From Macrobrachium rosenbergii (taxonomy: Eukaryota; Arthropoda; Malacostraca; Decapoda; Palaemonidae): DNA of 64,000 nucleotides. Both the position numbers and the translations under genes were made by a program. The notes beneath the pieces are model-generated. The model ran no database searches. It was not told the origin of the DNA and saw only the letters and a program-made list of their open reading frames with translations. The stretch covers positions 36,191,420 to 36,255,419 of the forward strand of contig NC_089741.1 of NCBI RefSeq assembly GCF_040412425.1. The letters run 5' to 3'. Shown here one piece after another: positions 1-10,823 of this stretch; positions within the stretch are counted from its first letter, which is position 1, and each line of letters begins with the position of its first letter.

Positions 1-576
1 TACAATCAGTTTTTAAAATATCGTCAGTCGTTTTTCGTAAAGTATCGTCAATTTTTTTTTTTTTTTAGCTTCTAAAACTAACTACGTGAAAGCGCAGGAA
101 TTCCTGTTTGAACTGTCTTATTATTCCGTTGCCTCCTTGTGGTGGGAGGGAGGGTGGAGGCAGTTGTAAGCATGCAATTAAGTGAAAACAGCCAAGGACG
201 CGTTTATAAAAATGTTACATTGAAGTCAGCGCTGAGTTTTCTCTCTCACTCCATTTCGCTTTGAAGAAGTCTGACTTTTTATCAGGTCAGGTTTTAGCAT
301 CTCCATTAATTTATTTCTCCTTCCTCTTAGTCTTCTGCAAATATTTATGGGATGAGGTTGCTACCCTCAGCCCGTGCCTTGGGATGGACAGGTCTCCTAT
401 GTGCCGGCGGCGACTGGCTGGCTTTTCCTGGTCACCCTTCAGGGTGTAGGCTGACCAGTGATGATGAACCTGGCTGGAAGTCTGGAAGTAACCTCAAAGT
501 GTTAGAAAGTATTTTTGGGATGAAATATGAGTCCACGCCTTTTTCACATGGGCTCAGCAATTGTATTATAGATATG
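1..576. other. Sequence without recognised gene
   Basis: Mixed-composition sequence starting with T-rich runs. The ORFs here are short and have no recognisable domain. Around 345-480 there is GC-richer sequence beginning with a GGGATGAGGTTG motif that also occurs near 44870, so a short dispersed repeat fragment is possible. Nothing else is supported. Confidence 0.5.
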
Positions 577-626
577 GGTGTGTGTGTGACTCTCTCTCTC
601 TCTCTGTCTAATATTATATATATATA

Positions 627-697
<71 letters not shown>

Positions 698-750
698 CTG
701 TATACACACACACACACACACATATATATATAAATATATATACATTTGGA
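577..750. repeat. Compound microsatellite (GT)(CT)(AT)(CA)
   Basis: A short (GT)n and (CT)n run passes into a long (TA)n tract with single-base interruptions, then into (CA)n and a final AT run. Both strands give open frames of alternating Tyr-Ile, which are microsatellite artefacts and not proteins. Confidence 0.97.
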
Positions 751-1004
751 TGTATGCGTGAGTGTGCTTGACACCTGGAAGGGGACTGCGTGTTTGAAGA
801 TTTTTTTTTACAGTGCGGAATTCGTCAAGAGGTTTGTGTCATTCTCTGTTATCAGTTTTCCATAACATCCCTGGTTAAGTGGTCGAGTCCCTCTACGAGT
901 TCAATTCCAGTTAGATTCGTTTTTCATTCGTCCTGTGAACTCCTTCTCATCTCTCGTGCTGAGATGTGACGCCGTATACAGGTTGTAGCCAGGTACTAGT
1001 CTTT

Positions 1005-1372
1005 GTTAGTTTTCTATAAAAGAAAACTATTGTGCCAGCTTTGTCTGTCGTTCGCACTCTATTCTGTCGAACTTTTCTGTCCGCCATCAGATCTTAAAAA
1101 CTACTGAGGCTAGGCGGCTGCAAGTGTACATGTTGATCATCCACCCTCCAGTCATCAACCATACCAAATTGCAGCCCCTCAAGCTCGGTATTTGTTATTT
1201 TTATTTAAGGTTAAAGTTAGCCATGATCGTGCGTCTGGCGACGTTACAAGACAAAACCACCACTGGGCCCGTGGCTGGAAAGCTTCATGGGCCACGGCTT
1301 GGCAGCATTATAAACTGGACGGAAAACTCGATTGCGTCGAAGAAGCTTCAGCGCATTATTTTATTTATTTTA
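1005..1372 (+). repeat. Element A copy 1 (subfamily A1)
   Basis: Dispersed structured repeat. The 5' end shows the AGTTTTCT/AGAAAACT hairpin (about 1008-1028). It is followed by the CTACTGAGGCTAG half of the central palindrome, the TTAAGGTTAAAGTTAGCCAT block and a terminal GAAGAAGCTTCAGCGC hairpin remnant. It lacks the CCACCGAAA hairpin module, as do copies at 3.3 and 40.5 kb. No coding potential; class undetermined (foldback or MITE-like by structure). Confidence 0.9.
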
Positions 1373-1939
1373 GTAATTCGCCTGTGGTGGCGAAATGCAA
1401 TGAAATGATTATATAGTTAGGCAGTCACATATTTCGTTTTTGGGAGGTAATGAGAGCCAGAGAGGCCGTTTTTGATTGGACGTTGACCCATTTTCCTTTT
1501 TTACTGACGTAGAAAATTTTGGGGATTTTTTCTTATGTCTTCTGTCGTCGCCCTGGTCAAAGATCAGACACAGCCACACACAGAGAGAGAGAGAGAGAGA
1601 GAAGAGTAAATGCATTTCAAAATTTATAAGACCCAAGAACCTAACAAGGAGGAAAGAATTATTAATAGAAGGAGAGAGAGAGAGAGAGAGAGAGAAACAC
1701 GCTCACAACGAAAGGACGTAAGACCAGGGACTTGATAAGGCATAATGTCAGAGACAGAGGAAAGGAATAAGCTCTGGTTATCTTCATCGCTCACGTTTGC
1801 TACTTGGCATTCGGATGTTGCCATTGCAGAGTCTTTTTCTTTGTGTGTGTGTATTTGAGTATAATGTTGCATCCTGGACTTGATGATGAGATTCCTTGCG
1901 TAGGAGGATTATGACAACAGAATTTCATCTATCTGTTTA
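1373..1939. other. Sequence with two short (GA)n tracts
   Basis: No gene recognised. (GA)n tracts lie at about 1580-1602 and 1674-1696, about 70 bp apart. Open frames on both strands through these tracts encode only low-complexity Arg-Glu or Leu-Ser runs. Confidence 0.6.
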
Positions 1940-2196
1940 CTTCTTTGGGGAGGGGTTAGTGCCGTCTGTGCACCTTATGCGGCCACTGCATTCATTACTT
2001 AATGTTTTTGCAGCGTACCTCCGTTTCATATTCTTTCTTATATCTTTCTTTCTTCCCTCTCCTATCAGCTGTTTTTATAGTGCATTTGAGGTTTTCCTCT
2101 GTTACGCCTTTCAAACCTCTTTACTGGTTTCAGTTTCATCTCTGAATGACCCCATAGGTCCCAGCGCTTGGCCAGCCAGGCGAAATATTCATGCTA
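1940..2196 (+). repeat. Element B copy 1
   Basis: Dispersed repeat recognised by its order of blocks: GTGCCGTC and GTGCACC near the start, the TCTTTCTTCC block, GAGGTTTTCCTC, CCTTTCAAACC, and the terminal TGAATGACCCCATAGGTCCC / AGCGCTTGGCC block. The usual TTCTA tail is missing. Eight more copies lie in this window. Non-coding. Confidence 0.9.
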
Positions 2197-2470
2197 GGTG
2201 TCTGTGATTTCTCTACAACGAATTTTCTCTGTTGCATAAATATGTTCGTGTGTGTGTGCGTGTTTGTGAGAGAGTAGCTATGAAATTAAATGCGAAAGAG
2301 TCCCATATAACAATAAATATTTGAGTTTTAAAGTAAACATTTGAATTGACAGAATCATTCGTGTGGACAACTTTCGTGATATTTCTTGAAACAGTATAAG
2401 TATAATGGAGCCAGCCTCGAGATATGTCGTGGTTTTGTTTCTGGATGTCTGAAATTTTTGTCTGTTTCAA
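2197..2470. other. Spacer without recognised feature
   Basis: AT-rich sequence with a short (GT)n-like run at about 2250-2265. No gene or family member recognised. Confidence 0.5.
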
Positions 2471-2790
2471 AAAATGAAATAATTATTATCTTTCAGAAAG
2501 TGTAATGATTATTATTATCTATTTCAAAAAGTGTAATAATTATTATCTATTTCAAAAGGGTAATGATTATTATCTATTTTAAAAGTGTAATAATTATCTG
2601 TTTCAGAAAGTGTAATGGTTATTATTATCTATTTCAAAAGTGTAATAATTATTATCTATGTAAAAAAAAGTGTAATGATTATTATCTATTTCAAAAATGT
2701 GTAATAATTATTATCTATTTCAAAAAGTGAAATAATTATTATCCATTTCAAAAAGATGTAATGATTATTATCTATTTCAAAAAATGAAAT
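2470..2790. repeat. Minisatellite, about 28-32 bp AT-rich unit
   Basis: About ten imperfect units built around TAATGATTATTATCTATTTC followed by AAAAAGTG. Units vary in length through ATT gain or loss and TTTCA/TTTTA changes. It directly abuts an unrelated GC-richer array on its right. Confidence 0.93.
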
Positions 2791-2827
2791 AACAGGGCAT
2801 CTCGGATTCGGCGGATGCGTCCTGATT

Positions 2828-3132
2828 CGTCTTCGTTCACCGAATCGACGATCCTCGCGAACGATCCTGTGAATGATCTCGCGAACTATCCTCGTGAACG
2901 ATCCCGTGAACGATTCCTCGTGAACGATTCTGGCGAATGATCCTCGTGAACGATCCTCGTGAACGATCCACGTGAACGATCCACGTGAATGATCCTCTTG
3001 AACGATCATAGTGAACGATCCTCGTGAACGATCCTCGAGAACGATCCTCGAACGAACGATCCTCGTGAACGATCATAGTGAACGATCCTCGAGAACGATC
3101 CTTATAGAAACGATCCTCGTGAACGATCCTTA
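2828..3132. repeat. Minisatellite, about 13-15 bp CGATCCTCGTGAA unit
   Basis: More than twenty tandem units of CGATCCTCGTGAA and variants (ATAGTGAA, CTCGAGAA, CCACGTGAA). The open frames it creates on both strands encode a Ser-Arg-Gly-Ser-Phe type periodic peptide. They are best read as a by-product of the repeat. Confidence 0.95.
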
Positions 3133-3315
3133 CAATCCGCTTGCAACAGGAACAGATGGATCGCGTGCTCAGCGACGATTACACAATAGATCTCGTCCAT
3201 CTCGATTTTTATGACCTTGAAGGTCCTCAAGACTGGCATCTTTTAATGTCAAGGAACCTAAAGCCTCCTTTTGGTATTTTCTCTTTCAGTTCTTCTTCTT
3301 TCGCTCATTTTTATT
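3133..3315. other. Spacer
   Basis: Sequence between a minisatellite and Element A copy 2. No recognised feature. Confidence 0.5.
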
Positions 3316-3632
3316 GGTTTTCTGAAAAGAAAACTAGTGTTCCGGTTTTCTCTGTCCGTCAGCACTTTTTTCTGTCCGCCCTCAGCTCTTAAAAACTACC
3401 GAGGCTAGAGGGCTGCAAATTGGTATGTTGATCATCCACCCTCCAATCACAAAACATACCACATTACAGCCCTCTAGCATCAGTAGTTTTATTTTATTAA
3501 GGTTAAAGTTAGATCGTGCGTCTGGCGACGCTATAGGACATGCCACCAACGGGCCGTGGCTGAAAGTTTCATGGGCCACGGCTCCTTACAGCATTACACA
3601 CTGTGCAGAAAACTCGATGCTTGTTTCTTTGT
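3316..3632 (+). repeat. Element A copy 2 (subfamily A1, 3' truncated)
   Basis: Starts with a degraded TTTTCTGAAAAGAAAACT hairpin. It keeps the central palindrome (CTACCGAGGCTAGAGGGCTG pairing with the GCAGCCCTCTAG arm), and the GGGCCGTGG/CCACGGC stem. It ends near GCAGAAAACTCGATG, so the final GCGCCGAAG hairpin is absent. It also lacks the internal CCACCGAAA module. Confidence 0.9.
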
Positions 3633-3927
3633 TCCGAATAGGCCTACATACTCTGTGTACCAAATTGTTGTGCTAATTCTGTGTTTCCAGAATCACTGAC
3701 CACTTTAGTTCGGTGTTTGTTTATGTAAAAATGTGTTTACCGCCTGTCCTTTAATGACCCGGAAAAGTCTGTTGTTTGTGGAGACAAGTCGATGACGAGT
3801 TTTTTTATTTTTTTTATTTTATTTTATTTTTAAGGACAGAAGTTCGCGGTCCGTGTCCTTGCACCGTCATTAGAGTTTAGCCAAGTGGGTAAATGGTTTT
3901 CCTCCCGGGAAGAAAGTTATTCAGTTT

Positions 3928-3929
<2 letters not shown>
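3633..3929. other. Spacer with T/A-rich run
   Basis: No gene recognised. A TTTTATTTTA-type run lies at about 3800-3835. Confidence 0.5.
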
Positions 3930-3998
<69 letters not shown>

Positions 3999-4041
3999 CT
4001 GCTATTAGTGGCCGTCAGGTTCTTGGGTCTTATAAATTTTG

Positions 4042-4076
<35 letters not shown>

Positions 4077-4115
4077 GTGTCAGGTTCTTGGGTCTTATAA
4101 ATTTTGACAATTTTT

Positions 4116-4185
<70 letters not shown>

Positions 4186-4236
4186 ACCTGCTATTAGTGG
4201 CCGTCAGGTTCTTGGATCTTATAAATTTTGAAAATC

Positions 4237-4276
<40 letters not shown>

Positions 4277-4330
4277 GCTGCTATTAGCGGCTCTCAGGCC
4301 CCTGGGTTTTATAAAGTTTGAAATGCTTTT
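3930..4330 (+). repeat. (CT)n-containing tandem duplication, unit about 80-110 bp
   Basis: Four (CT)n tracts alternate with a conserved spacer reading GCTATTAGTGGCCGTCAGGT then CTTGGGTCTTATAAATTTTG. The spacers are near-identical while the CT tracts differ in length. The microsatellite plus spacer was therefore duplicated as one unit and the CT runs later drifted. Confidence 0.93.
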
Positions 4331-4740
4331 ATTTTGGACTTGGTTTTTTTAAGACCAGTCCTAGTGAATATAAAAGTTAATTAAAGCGTATATTTTGGGG
4401 GTCGTAAGGGCTCCATGTTTGCAAGACTCATGTTTATCCTATTTCTCTTGGTCGGCCTTATTTTTTTTTTTTTTTGTCACTGAGGAAGGCAAGGTGGCAT
4501 CGAATTGAAGATATTAATTAAAGACATCCTGGAGTTCCTTTTGAGAAATGATACGTCACGTATTTTTATAGTAGGTATAAATTTTTATTTATTTATTTAT
4601 TTATTTATTTATTATGCTGGCGGTACCATTCTGGAGATGAATGCTAACGAACCAAGAAAATGAAATCCAAGTTATGATAGCCCTGAAAAGAAAAGAAATA
4701 TATTCACAGGAAAAGGAATATTTAGCCGAAACGTTTTTAC
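4331..4740. other. Spacer with (ATTT)n tract
   Basis: No gene recognised. A (TTTA)n tetranucleotide run occupies about 4580-4614 and a poly-T run lies at about 4459-4475. Confidence 0.6.
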
Positions 4741-5043
4741 TCCAAGGGGTGGTGTTAGCGCCGTCAGTGCACCCCACTCGGTGCGCTGTAGGCATTATTT
4801 GAGGTTCTTTGCAGCGTCCCTTGAGCCCTTAGCTACAACCTCTTTCATTCCTGTTACTGCCTGACATCTTACTTTCACCCTCTCCTAACAGTTGTTTCAT
4901 AGTGCAATTGCGAGGTTTTCCTCCCTGTTACACCTTTGAAACCTCCTACTCTCAGTTTCCCTTTTAGCGCTGAATGACTTCATAGGTCCCAGCGCTTGGC
5001 CTTCGACATAAATTGTATATTCTATTCTAATCTATTCTGTTCT
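4741..5043 (+). repeat. Element B copy 2
   Basis: Near full length. It has GCCGTCAGTGCACC and GGTGCGCTGTAGGC near the start, then the CCCTTGAGCCC block, CTCTCCTAACAGTTG and GAGGTTTTCCTC. The terminal AGCGCTGAATGACTTCATAG block is followed by TCCCAGCGCTTGGCC and a TTCTATTCTAATC-type tail. Confidence 0.93.
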
Positions 5044-5111
5044 TTCCTCCGGAGGACTGGGAATATCTCGAAGAATATGCTCCATGGAGCAGGTTCGCAA
5101 AAAGATAGCAA

Positions 5112-5528
5112 TTTTAGTTTTCTGCATAAGAAAACTATTGTGCTGGCTTTGTCTGTCCGTCCGAACTTTATTCTGTCTGCACTTTTCCTGTCCGCCCTCA
5201 GATCTTAAAAACTACTGAGGCTGAGGGCTGCAAATTGGTATGTTGATCATCCACCCTCCAATCATCAAACATACCAAGGTGCAACCCTCTAGCCTCACTA
5301 ATTTTTTATTTTATTTAAGGTTAAAGTTAGCCATAATCGTGCTTCTGGCAACGATACAGGATAGGCCATCACCGGGCCGTGGTTAAAGTTTCACTGGCCG
5401 CGGCTCAGCAGCACTATGCCGAGACCACCGAAAGATAGGTCCATTTTCGGTGGCCTTGATTATACGCTGCAGCGGCTGCACAGAAAACTCGATTGCGCCG
5501 AAGAAACTTCGGCGCATTTTACTCGTTT
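5112..5528 (+). repeat. Element A copy 3 (subfamily A2, full length)
   Basis: One of the best copies. It shows the AGTTTTCTGCATAAGAAAACT hairpin, the long central palindrome and the GGCCGTGG/CCGCGGC arms. The extra CCACCGAAA-TTTCGGTGG hairpin module and the final GCGCCGAAG/CTTCGGCGC hairpin are both present, followed by TTTTACTCGTTT. No open frame of note. Confidence 0.95.
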
Positions 5529-6287
5529 CGTCACCTACAGTTACTGCCGTACCTCCAGCTTTTAACGTGACGGGGCTTGATGTGAGTACAAAATCCCGTT
5601 GGGATCGAAGGTAATCCCTCAGAGTTAATTACTATTCCGTGTGCTCTCGAGGTTTTCACCGACAAGATGATTAACCGGAGTCTCTCGTTGGCTCTTAGGT
5701 CTGTAAGGGCTCGCCGTTATGATAACACCTCTAAGCATAATCATTTTCCTCTTTATTTTTCCACGTCGGCGTCCTGCAAGGGAATGCGTGGCTCCCCTAA
5801 TTTTGATAGTTTTCGGCCCTCTCTTTTATTGGCGCTGGATATGCTGCGCCTCAGAGTTCTGTTTCTTGCATAGAGTTCAAGAATTACCTTAAAACGGATA
5901 TTCTGCTTGTGGGTGATGTTTTTGTGCGCGTGCGCAGGAGGGCGATGATGACAGCGACTTTTTATTTTATATATATAAATACGCATCGCAAATTAAAAGT
6001 TGACAGTTTTGAGTGAGAATTTAAGCTGTAACTTAACGAGTACAAACTCGCGGATGTTCGCTTTGTATGTTAGAGATGGATTACACGGACGGCGTTGAAA
6101 TATAAATTAAAAAGAAATATGCAGATTGTTTTGTGAATGATTCTGAAACATAAAGGAGGGTCAGTGAAATATAATTTTAATGTAATTCTTAATGAATTAA
6201 ATTTAATGTGTTAAATGTTGAAACAAGAATTCTGAATAAAATTGGGATCATTTTGTGAACCATTCTGAAACATAAACTATGACCAAT

Positions 6288-6290
<3 letters not shown>
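5529..6290. other. Sequence without recognised gene
   Basis: Mixed sequence with short ORFs (for example about 5667-5873 plus) that have no recognisable domain. Gene content is not supported, although composition at 5530-5900 is less repetitive than average. Confidence 0.4.
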
Positions 6291-6377
<87 letters not shown>

Positions 6378-6392
6378 TGTGTGTGTTTGTGT
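6291..6392. repeat. Compound (AT)n(GT)n microsatellite
   Basis: Long (TA)n passes directly into (TG)n with one TT interruption. Tyr-Ile and Thr-His open frames here are artefacts. Confidence 0.97.
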
Positions 6393-7227
6393 ATATTCCT
6401 TATTAAACTGAATAAATTTCATGGCTCTTACGCTGCTTAGAGCTATGCTTGCAGCCCTAAATTAGTTCTTGATGTAAAGTATATTTTCTTTTTGTTCCAG
6501 GTAAGAACAGCTGGTCTTCAACGGGTTTTGAACATGGTAAGGTATCTGATTCTCCTCATAAAGCGTTTTTGGATTCACTGTTGGCACGAGATCACTGTGA
6601 ACTTCCAGTAGTCGTCACTGTCACGTTTTGTGTTGGATCACTGTCACTATCAAGGCCAAAGAGAGGCAAAGGTCTACCCAATTGGGCGAGTCGCCTCCCG
6701 CCTGGGGTAACTACGTAGGCGATGACGTATCTCAGAGGTATACCTGCTCATTGCGGCAATTCACCTGCTGACGTAGTAAGGAGGTAGACAAAGCTCTCCG
6801 CCTACTTGGGGGGATTTTGGGAGAAGCGAGCAGACCTTGTCTCTCTTGGCCTTGGCCACTATAATTCGCCCCTAGTTTGACGAAGTGTCGTAAGCCATTT
6901 TCTCCTCATTCTGAGAAAATAGCCTTCTAAGATTTCGATACTGTTCAGAGGTACTGCTTAGCTCATCCTCTGAGGAAATTTTCTTCGAAATCTGACAACG
7001 CAGGCAGCTGAAATTTCGATTCTTTATAGAATATCAAAGACTGAGACACTTTGACAGGAAAGCTCAAAATCCACCTGACCCCAAAAAATGGGATACGCCC
7101 AGTTCGTCAAAAAGGATGCATTGTTATGGCTTCTTTGGCATACTATTACTTCTTTTGTTTTAAATATACCTTAGGACCCCAGATCATTTCTCCCATCATG
7201 GCTGTTGTCTTCGTTGCATGTTTAGAG

Positions 7228-7229
<2 letters not shown>
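6393..7229. other. Sequence with an imperfect foldback and possible splice-like signals
   Basis: No gene recognised. A pyrimidine-rich tract ending in TTTGTTCCAG lies at about 6484-6501, and a donor-like ATGGTAAGGT at 6535-6544. An imperfect inverted repeat (AAGGCCAAAGAG at 6652 against CTCTTGGCCTT ending at 6853) spans about 200 bp. Confidence 0.45.

Positions 7230-7302
<73 letters not shown>
7230..7302 (+). repeat. (CT)n microsatellite
   Basis: About 70 bp of uninterrupted dinucleotide CT. Confidence 0.98.
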
Positions 7303-7303
<1 letters not shown>

Positions 7304-8020
7304 GAATAAACAATCAGTATGCGTATTTACGTTAGAAAACGTGTTGTGAACAAGGGATATGTAAATTCAGCGAGTGATTTATTCTGGGTTTTAAGCAGCC
7401 AGGTAACAGCGTGGTAGGTTAGAAGCCGTGAAATTACACTTGCTGATTGAGCAAAATTGCGCCCAATTTCACATATTTAGATTAAGACGATTTTATTGCT
7501 AGCGCTGTGCTTTAGTGGTTAGGTGTTACAGTTCGCTTACAGATCTATACTGTAGTTTACTGTAGTCATTAAAGATAAGTTAGTAATCATATTAACCTGC
7601 CTGTCTCTCTTAACTTCTTATTTGCTTGGTTTAAATAATCTTCAACGTGAAACATGAATCACACAAATGCACTTCTTGTTCAGTACAACCACTGTATCTT
7701 GTAGGTAACGTCCATTTTCACCTTCCCTGCCCCAGAAGGTACAAGAATGAACAGGTGTGTACCTGTCGTGTAAATATTATGATACTCGTGTTTATCTTTT
7801 CTTTTCCCTGGGCCTCTCTTTGTGTCAGAAGAGCCTCTCGCCTCCTTTGTAAACACGACAGACGAGGCGAGGGAAGAGGTCGTTGTGGCTATTGCGATAC
7901 GCACATAGATTAGTTCGGAAGTACACAGAAGTCTGTGGAGTCTGGTGTGAAGTTCGGAACTGTGTTTGTAAACTTGGCTGTTTTACACTGGGCTTTTGAG
8001 AGGAAGCATTTGCAGATCGT
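7303..8020. other. Sequence without recognised gene
   Basis: Relatively low-repeat stretch. An 88-codon open frame at 7647-7913 (plus) and a 74-codon antisense frame have no recognisable motif. No splice-supported exon can be argued from sequence alone. Confidence 0.4.
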
Positions 8021-8548
8021 CCTCTTAGAGAGAAAAACTTACAGATCATCAACTGAGGGAAGAACTTAGTAATCTTCTTTTTTTTCCTTAGAGGAAAAGT
8101 CTTACAAATCTTCCTCGTAGAGAAAAACTTACAGATCATCAACTGAGGGAGAAGAACTTACTAATCTTCTTTTTTCCTTAGAGGAAAAGTCTTACAAATC
8201 TTCCTCGTAGAGAGAAAAACTTACAGATCATCAACCGAGGAGAAGAACTTACTAGTCTTCTTTTTTCTTCTTAGAGGAAAAAACTGACAAATCTCCTTCT
8301 TGAGAGAGGAAAAAACTACAAATCTCCTTCTTAGAGAGAAAAAACTACAAATCTCCTTCTTAGAGAGAAAAGACTCACAAATCTTCCTCATAGAGTGAGA
8401 AAAACAAATCTTCTTAGAGATGAAAAACCTTACAAATTTTCTTCTTCTTAGAGAGAGAAAAACCTACAAATCTCCTCCTTCGAGAGAAAAACTTACAAAC
8501 CTCCTTAGAGAGAGAAAAAAACATACAGACCTCCTCCTTTTGAGAGGG
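8021..8548 (+). repeat. Degenerate purine-rich minisatellite
   Basis: Units of roughly 27-30 bp of the form AGAGAGAAAAACTTACAAAT followed by CTTCCTCGT. On the left they combine into an approximately 80-bp higher-order unit that includes CAGATCATCAACTGAGGGA (seen three times). Units become shorter and more divergent to the right. Confidence 0.9.
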
Positions 8549-9354
8549 GAAACAAACCTTGACCCACGTCCGGAGAAGGAAAATATTAACTCAAAGCAAC
8601 GCAGGTTGTGGCTTCAAACGGAGTCAAGTGTGATTGCAGTAATGATTCGAAGGCTTTACATCTTGTTTGACAGGACGACTTTGGTCTGACACTCGTGGAG
8701 GGAATAATTGAGCGGAAAGTTTATTTAGAGATTTCAGCTGTCTAGGGCTGGGCCGTGTTCACTGGTAGGGCGTTGCAGAGCGGAAAAATGAGTGGATTAC
8801 GCTCATCAGATTGGCTTATTCGTAGACGTGGCAGTTATTATTTGTGTCTTTCTATGCGATTAACTAGTCTTCTGTATAGTTTCACGGTGTTTAGTTTCAC
8901 GCTTGAGACATTCCTTGTAAAATCTAATGAAGATTCTATTATTCTTTAAATACATTGTTTAATATTGCTATTGCTGCAAGCTAATTCTCTGTATTCTTGG
9001 TTTCATTGTAAAGTTTAGATTTGATTTAGTTAATTGAGTGATTTCTCTTGATTTCATTCGGCGTTGCATTTTTGTTTATCACTCAATGGGATTTTCTGTT
9101 ATGAATGAAAAGCTCCAGCGAGTATTTGTTCTCATGATGTGCGCGCAGTTTATGCCTCTTTGCGTGCCTTTCTTCCTTTCATCTCCTCCGCCACCGTGTC
9201 TCACCGACAGTCCGTTTAGCCCTCACTGACCCTCATTCATTATACATCCTTGTAGAGGACAGTTAGTAGTTTTTTCTTTATTCATTATATTCATTATTTT
9301 TACCTTGCTATGTCTCTTCCATGCAGTGAGGAAAAATGCAAGACGTGTGAGGCT
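8549..9354. other. Sequence without recognised gene
   Basis: Unremarkable AT-rich sequence. Short ORFs only, none recognised. Confidence 0.45.
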
Positions 9355-9775
9355 CAGTCTTCGTCTTCTTCTTCTTCTTCTTCGTCTTCTTCTTCTTCTT
9401 CTTCTTCTTCTTCTTCTTCTTGCATTTTACAGGGTCATTAAAATTTCGCAATTCTTCTTTTTTTCTTCTTCTTCTTCTTCTTCTTCTTCCTTATGTTCTC
9501 TTTTTGCATTTTAGGGGTCATTAAAATTCCGCAATTCAATTCTTCTTCTTCTTCTCCTTCTCCTTCTCCTTCTCCTTCTCCTTCTCCTTCCTTATTTTCT
9601 CTTTTTGCATTTTAGGAGGGTCATTAAAATGTCACAATTCTTCTTCTTCTCAGTCAGCTCAGTGGTCTGGTTAAACTATTTTAATACTAATACTCTTCTT
9701 CTTCTTCTTCTTCTTCTTCTTCTTCTTCTTCTTCTTCCTTATTTTCTCCTCTTGCATTTTAGGGGTCATTAAAAT
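9355..9775 (+). repeat. (TTC)n higher-order tandem repeat, unit about 100-140 bp
   Basis: Four (TTC)n tracts, one of them (TTCTCC)n, alternate with a spacer reading TTTTGCATTTTAGGGGTCAT then TAAAATT. Spacer copies sit near 9421, 9500, 9606 and 9750. A 60-bp unrelated insert lies at about 9648-9690 between the third and fourth. Confidence 0.93.
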
Positions 9776-9992
9776 TTGCAGTTCCCATTTTGGTCCTCAA
9801 GCAGTAATTAAAAAGGGGCGCCTTCTTCCATCCTGTTTTATTTTCCAACTCATTAAGTCTTTTTTTTTTCTTTATTTTATTTACTTTTTTTACTCTCCAT
9901 GGCTGTTGGACAAGCGGTCGTCAAGCTGCTTGGAACTGTAAGTCATTAGAGTAATTGCCTTATGCTTATGGTAATTAACGCCCGTTACCATT

Positions 9993-9994
<2 letters not shown>
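9776..9994. other. Spacer
   Basis: T-rich sequence between two microsatellite-based tandem repeats. No feature recognised. Confidence 0.5.
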
Positions 9995-10044
<50 letters not shown>

Positions 10045-10060
10045 GGAGACAAAATATGTT

Positions 10061-10100
<40 letters not shown>

Positions 10101-10120
10101 AGGAGACAAATATGCTTAGA

Positions 10121-10168
<48 letters not shown>

Positions 10169-10284
10169 GAGAGAAATTCTGTAGAACTCTTTCTCTCTCT
10201 CTCTCTCTCAAGGGAGACAAAAAAATAGAACCTGCTCTCTCTCTCTCTCTCTCTCTCTCAAGGGAGACAAAATATGCTTAGAAC

Positions 10285-10319
<35 letters not shown>

Positions 10320-10341
10320 GGGAGACAAAAATATGTTTAGA

Positions 10342-10401
<60 letters not shown>

Positions 10402-10484
10402 GAAGAGAAATTATGCTTAGAACTTCTTTGCTTCTCTCTCTCTCTCTCTCTCAAGGGAGAGAAATTATGCTTAGAACTTCCTTG

Positions 10485-10562
<78 letters not shown>

Positions 10563-10600
10563 GAGAATTTATGCTTAGAGCATCATTGCTTCTCAACTCT
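9995..10600 (+). repeat. (CT)n higher-order tandem repeat, about nine units
   Basis: (CT)n tracts of very different length alternate with a short spacer of the form AAGGGAGACAAAATATGCTT followed by AGAACCT. In the right half the spacer becomes AAGGAGAGAAATTATGCTTA. The longest CT run is about 70 bp at 10490-10560. A related spacer appears in the 14.4-14.7 kb locus. Confidence 0.95.
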
Positions 10601-10823
10601 TGAAATTCAACGCAAGAAGGTTATTTTGGCGTTGATAAATGGGCTTTTTAATGATGGCAATAAACGACTGTGCTTTTTAACCTCTCCCCTCCCCATATCC
10701 TTTATTGATGACATATGTAATGTAACAATACAGTCTTCTTTTCTTTTTTATTTACGAAGGAACCGATGTTAATGTTTTACTGAATCGCATCATTATATCA
10801 CGCGTTTAATTTGTAGTGTATCT
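10601..10823. other. Spacer
   Basis: No gene or repeat family recognised. Confidence 0.45.

Noticed and set aside
5112..5528. Helitron identity for Element A
   Set aside because: It has a 3' hairpin near the end, but the end reads ACTTGTTT rather than CTRR, and the 5' TC start is not seen. Class left open.
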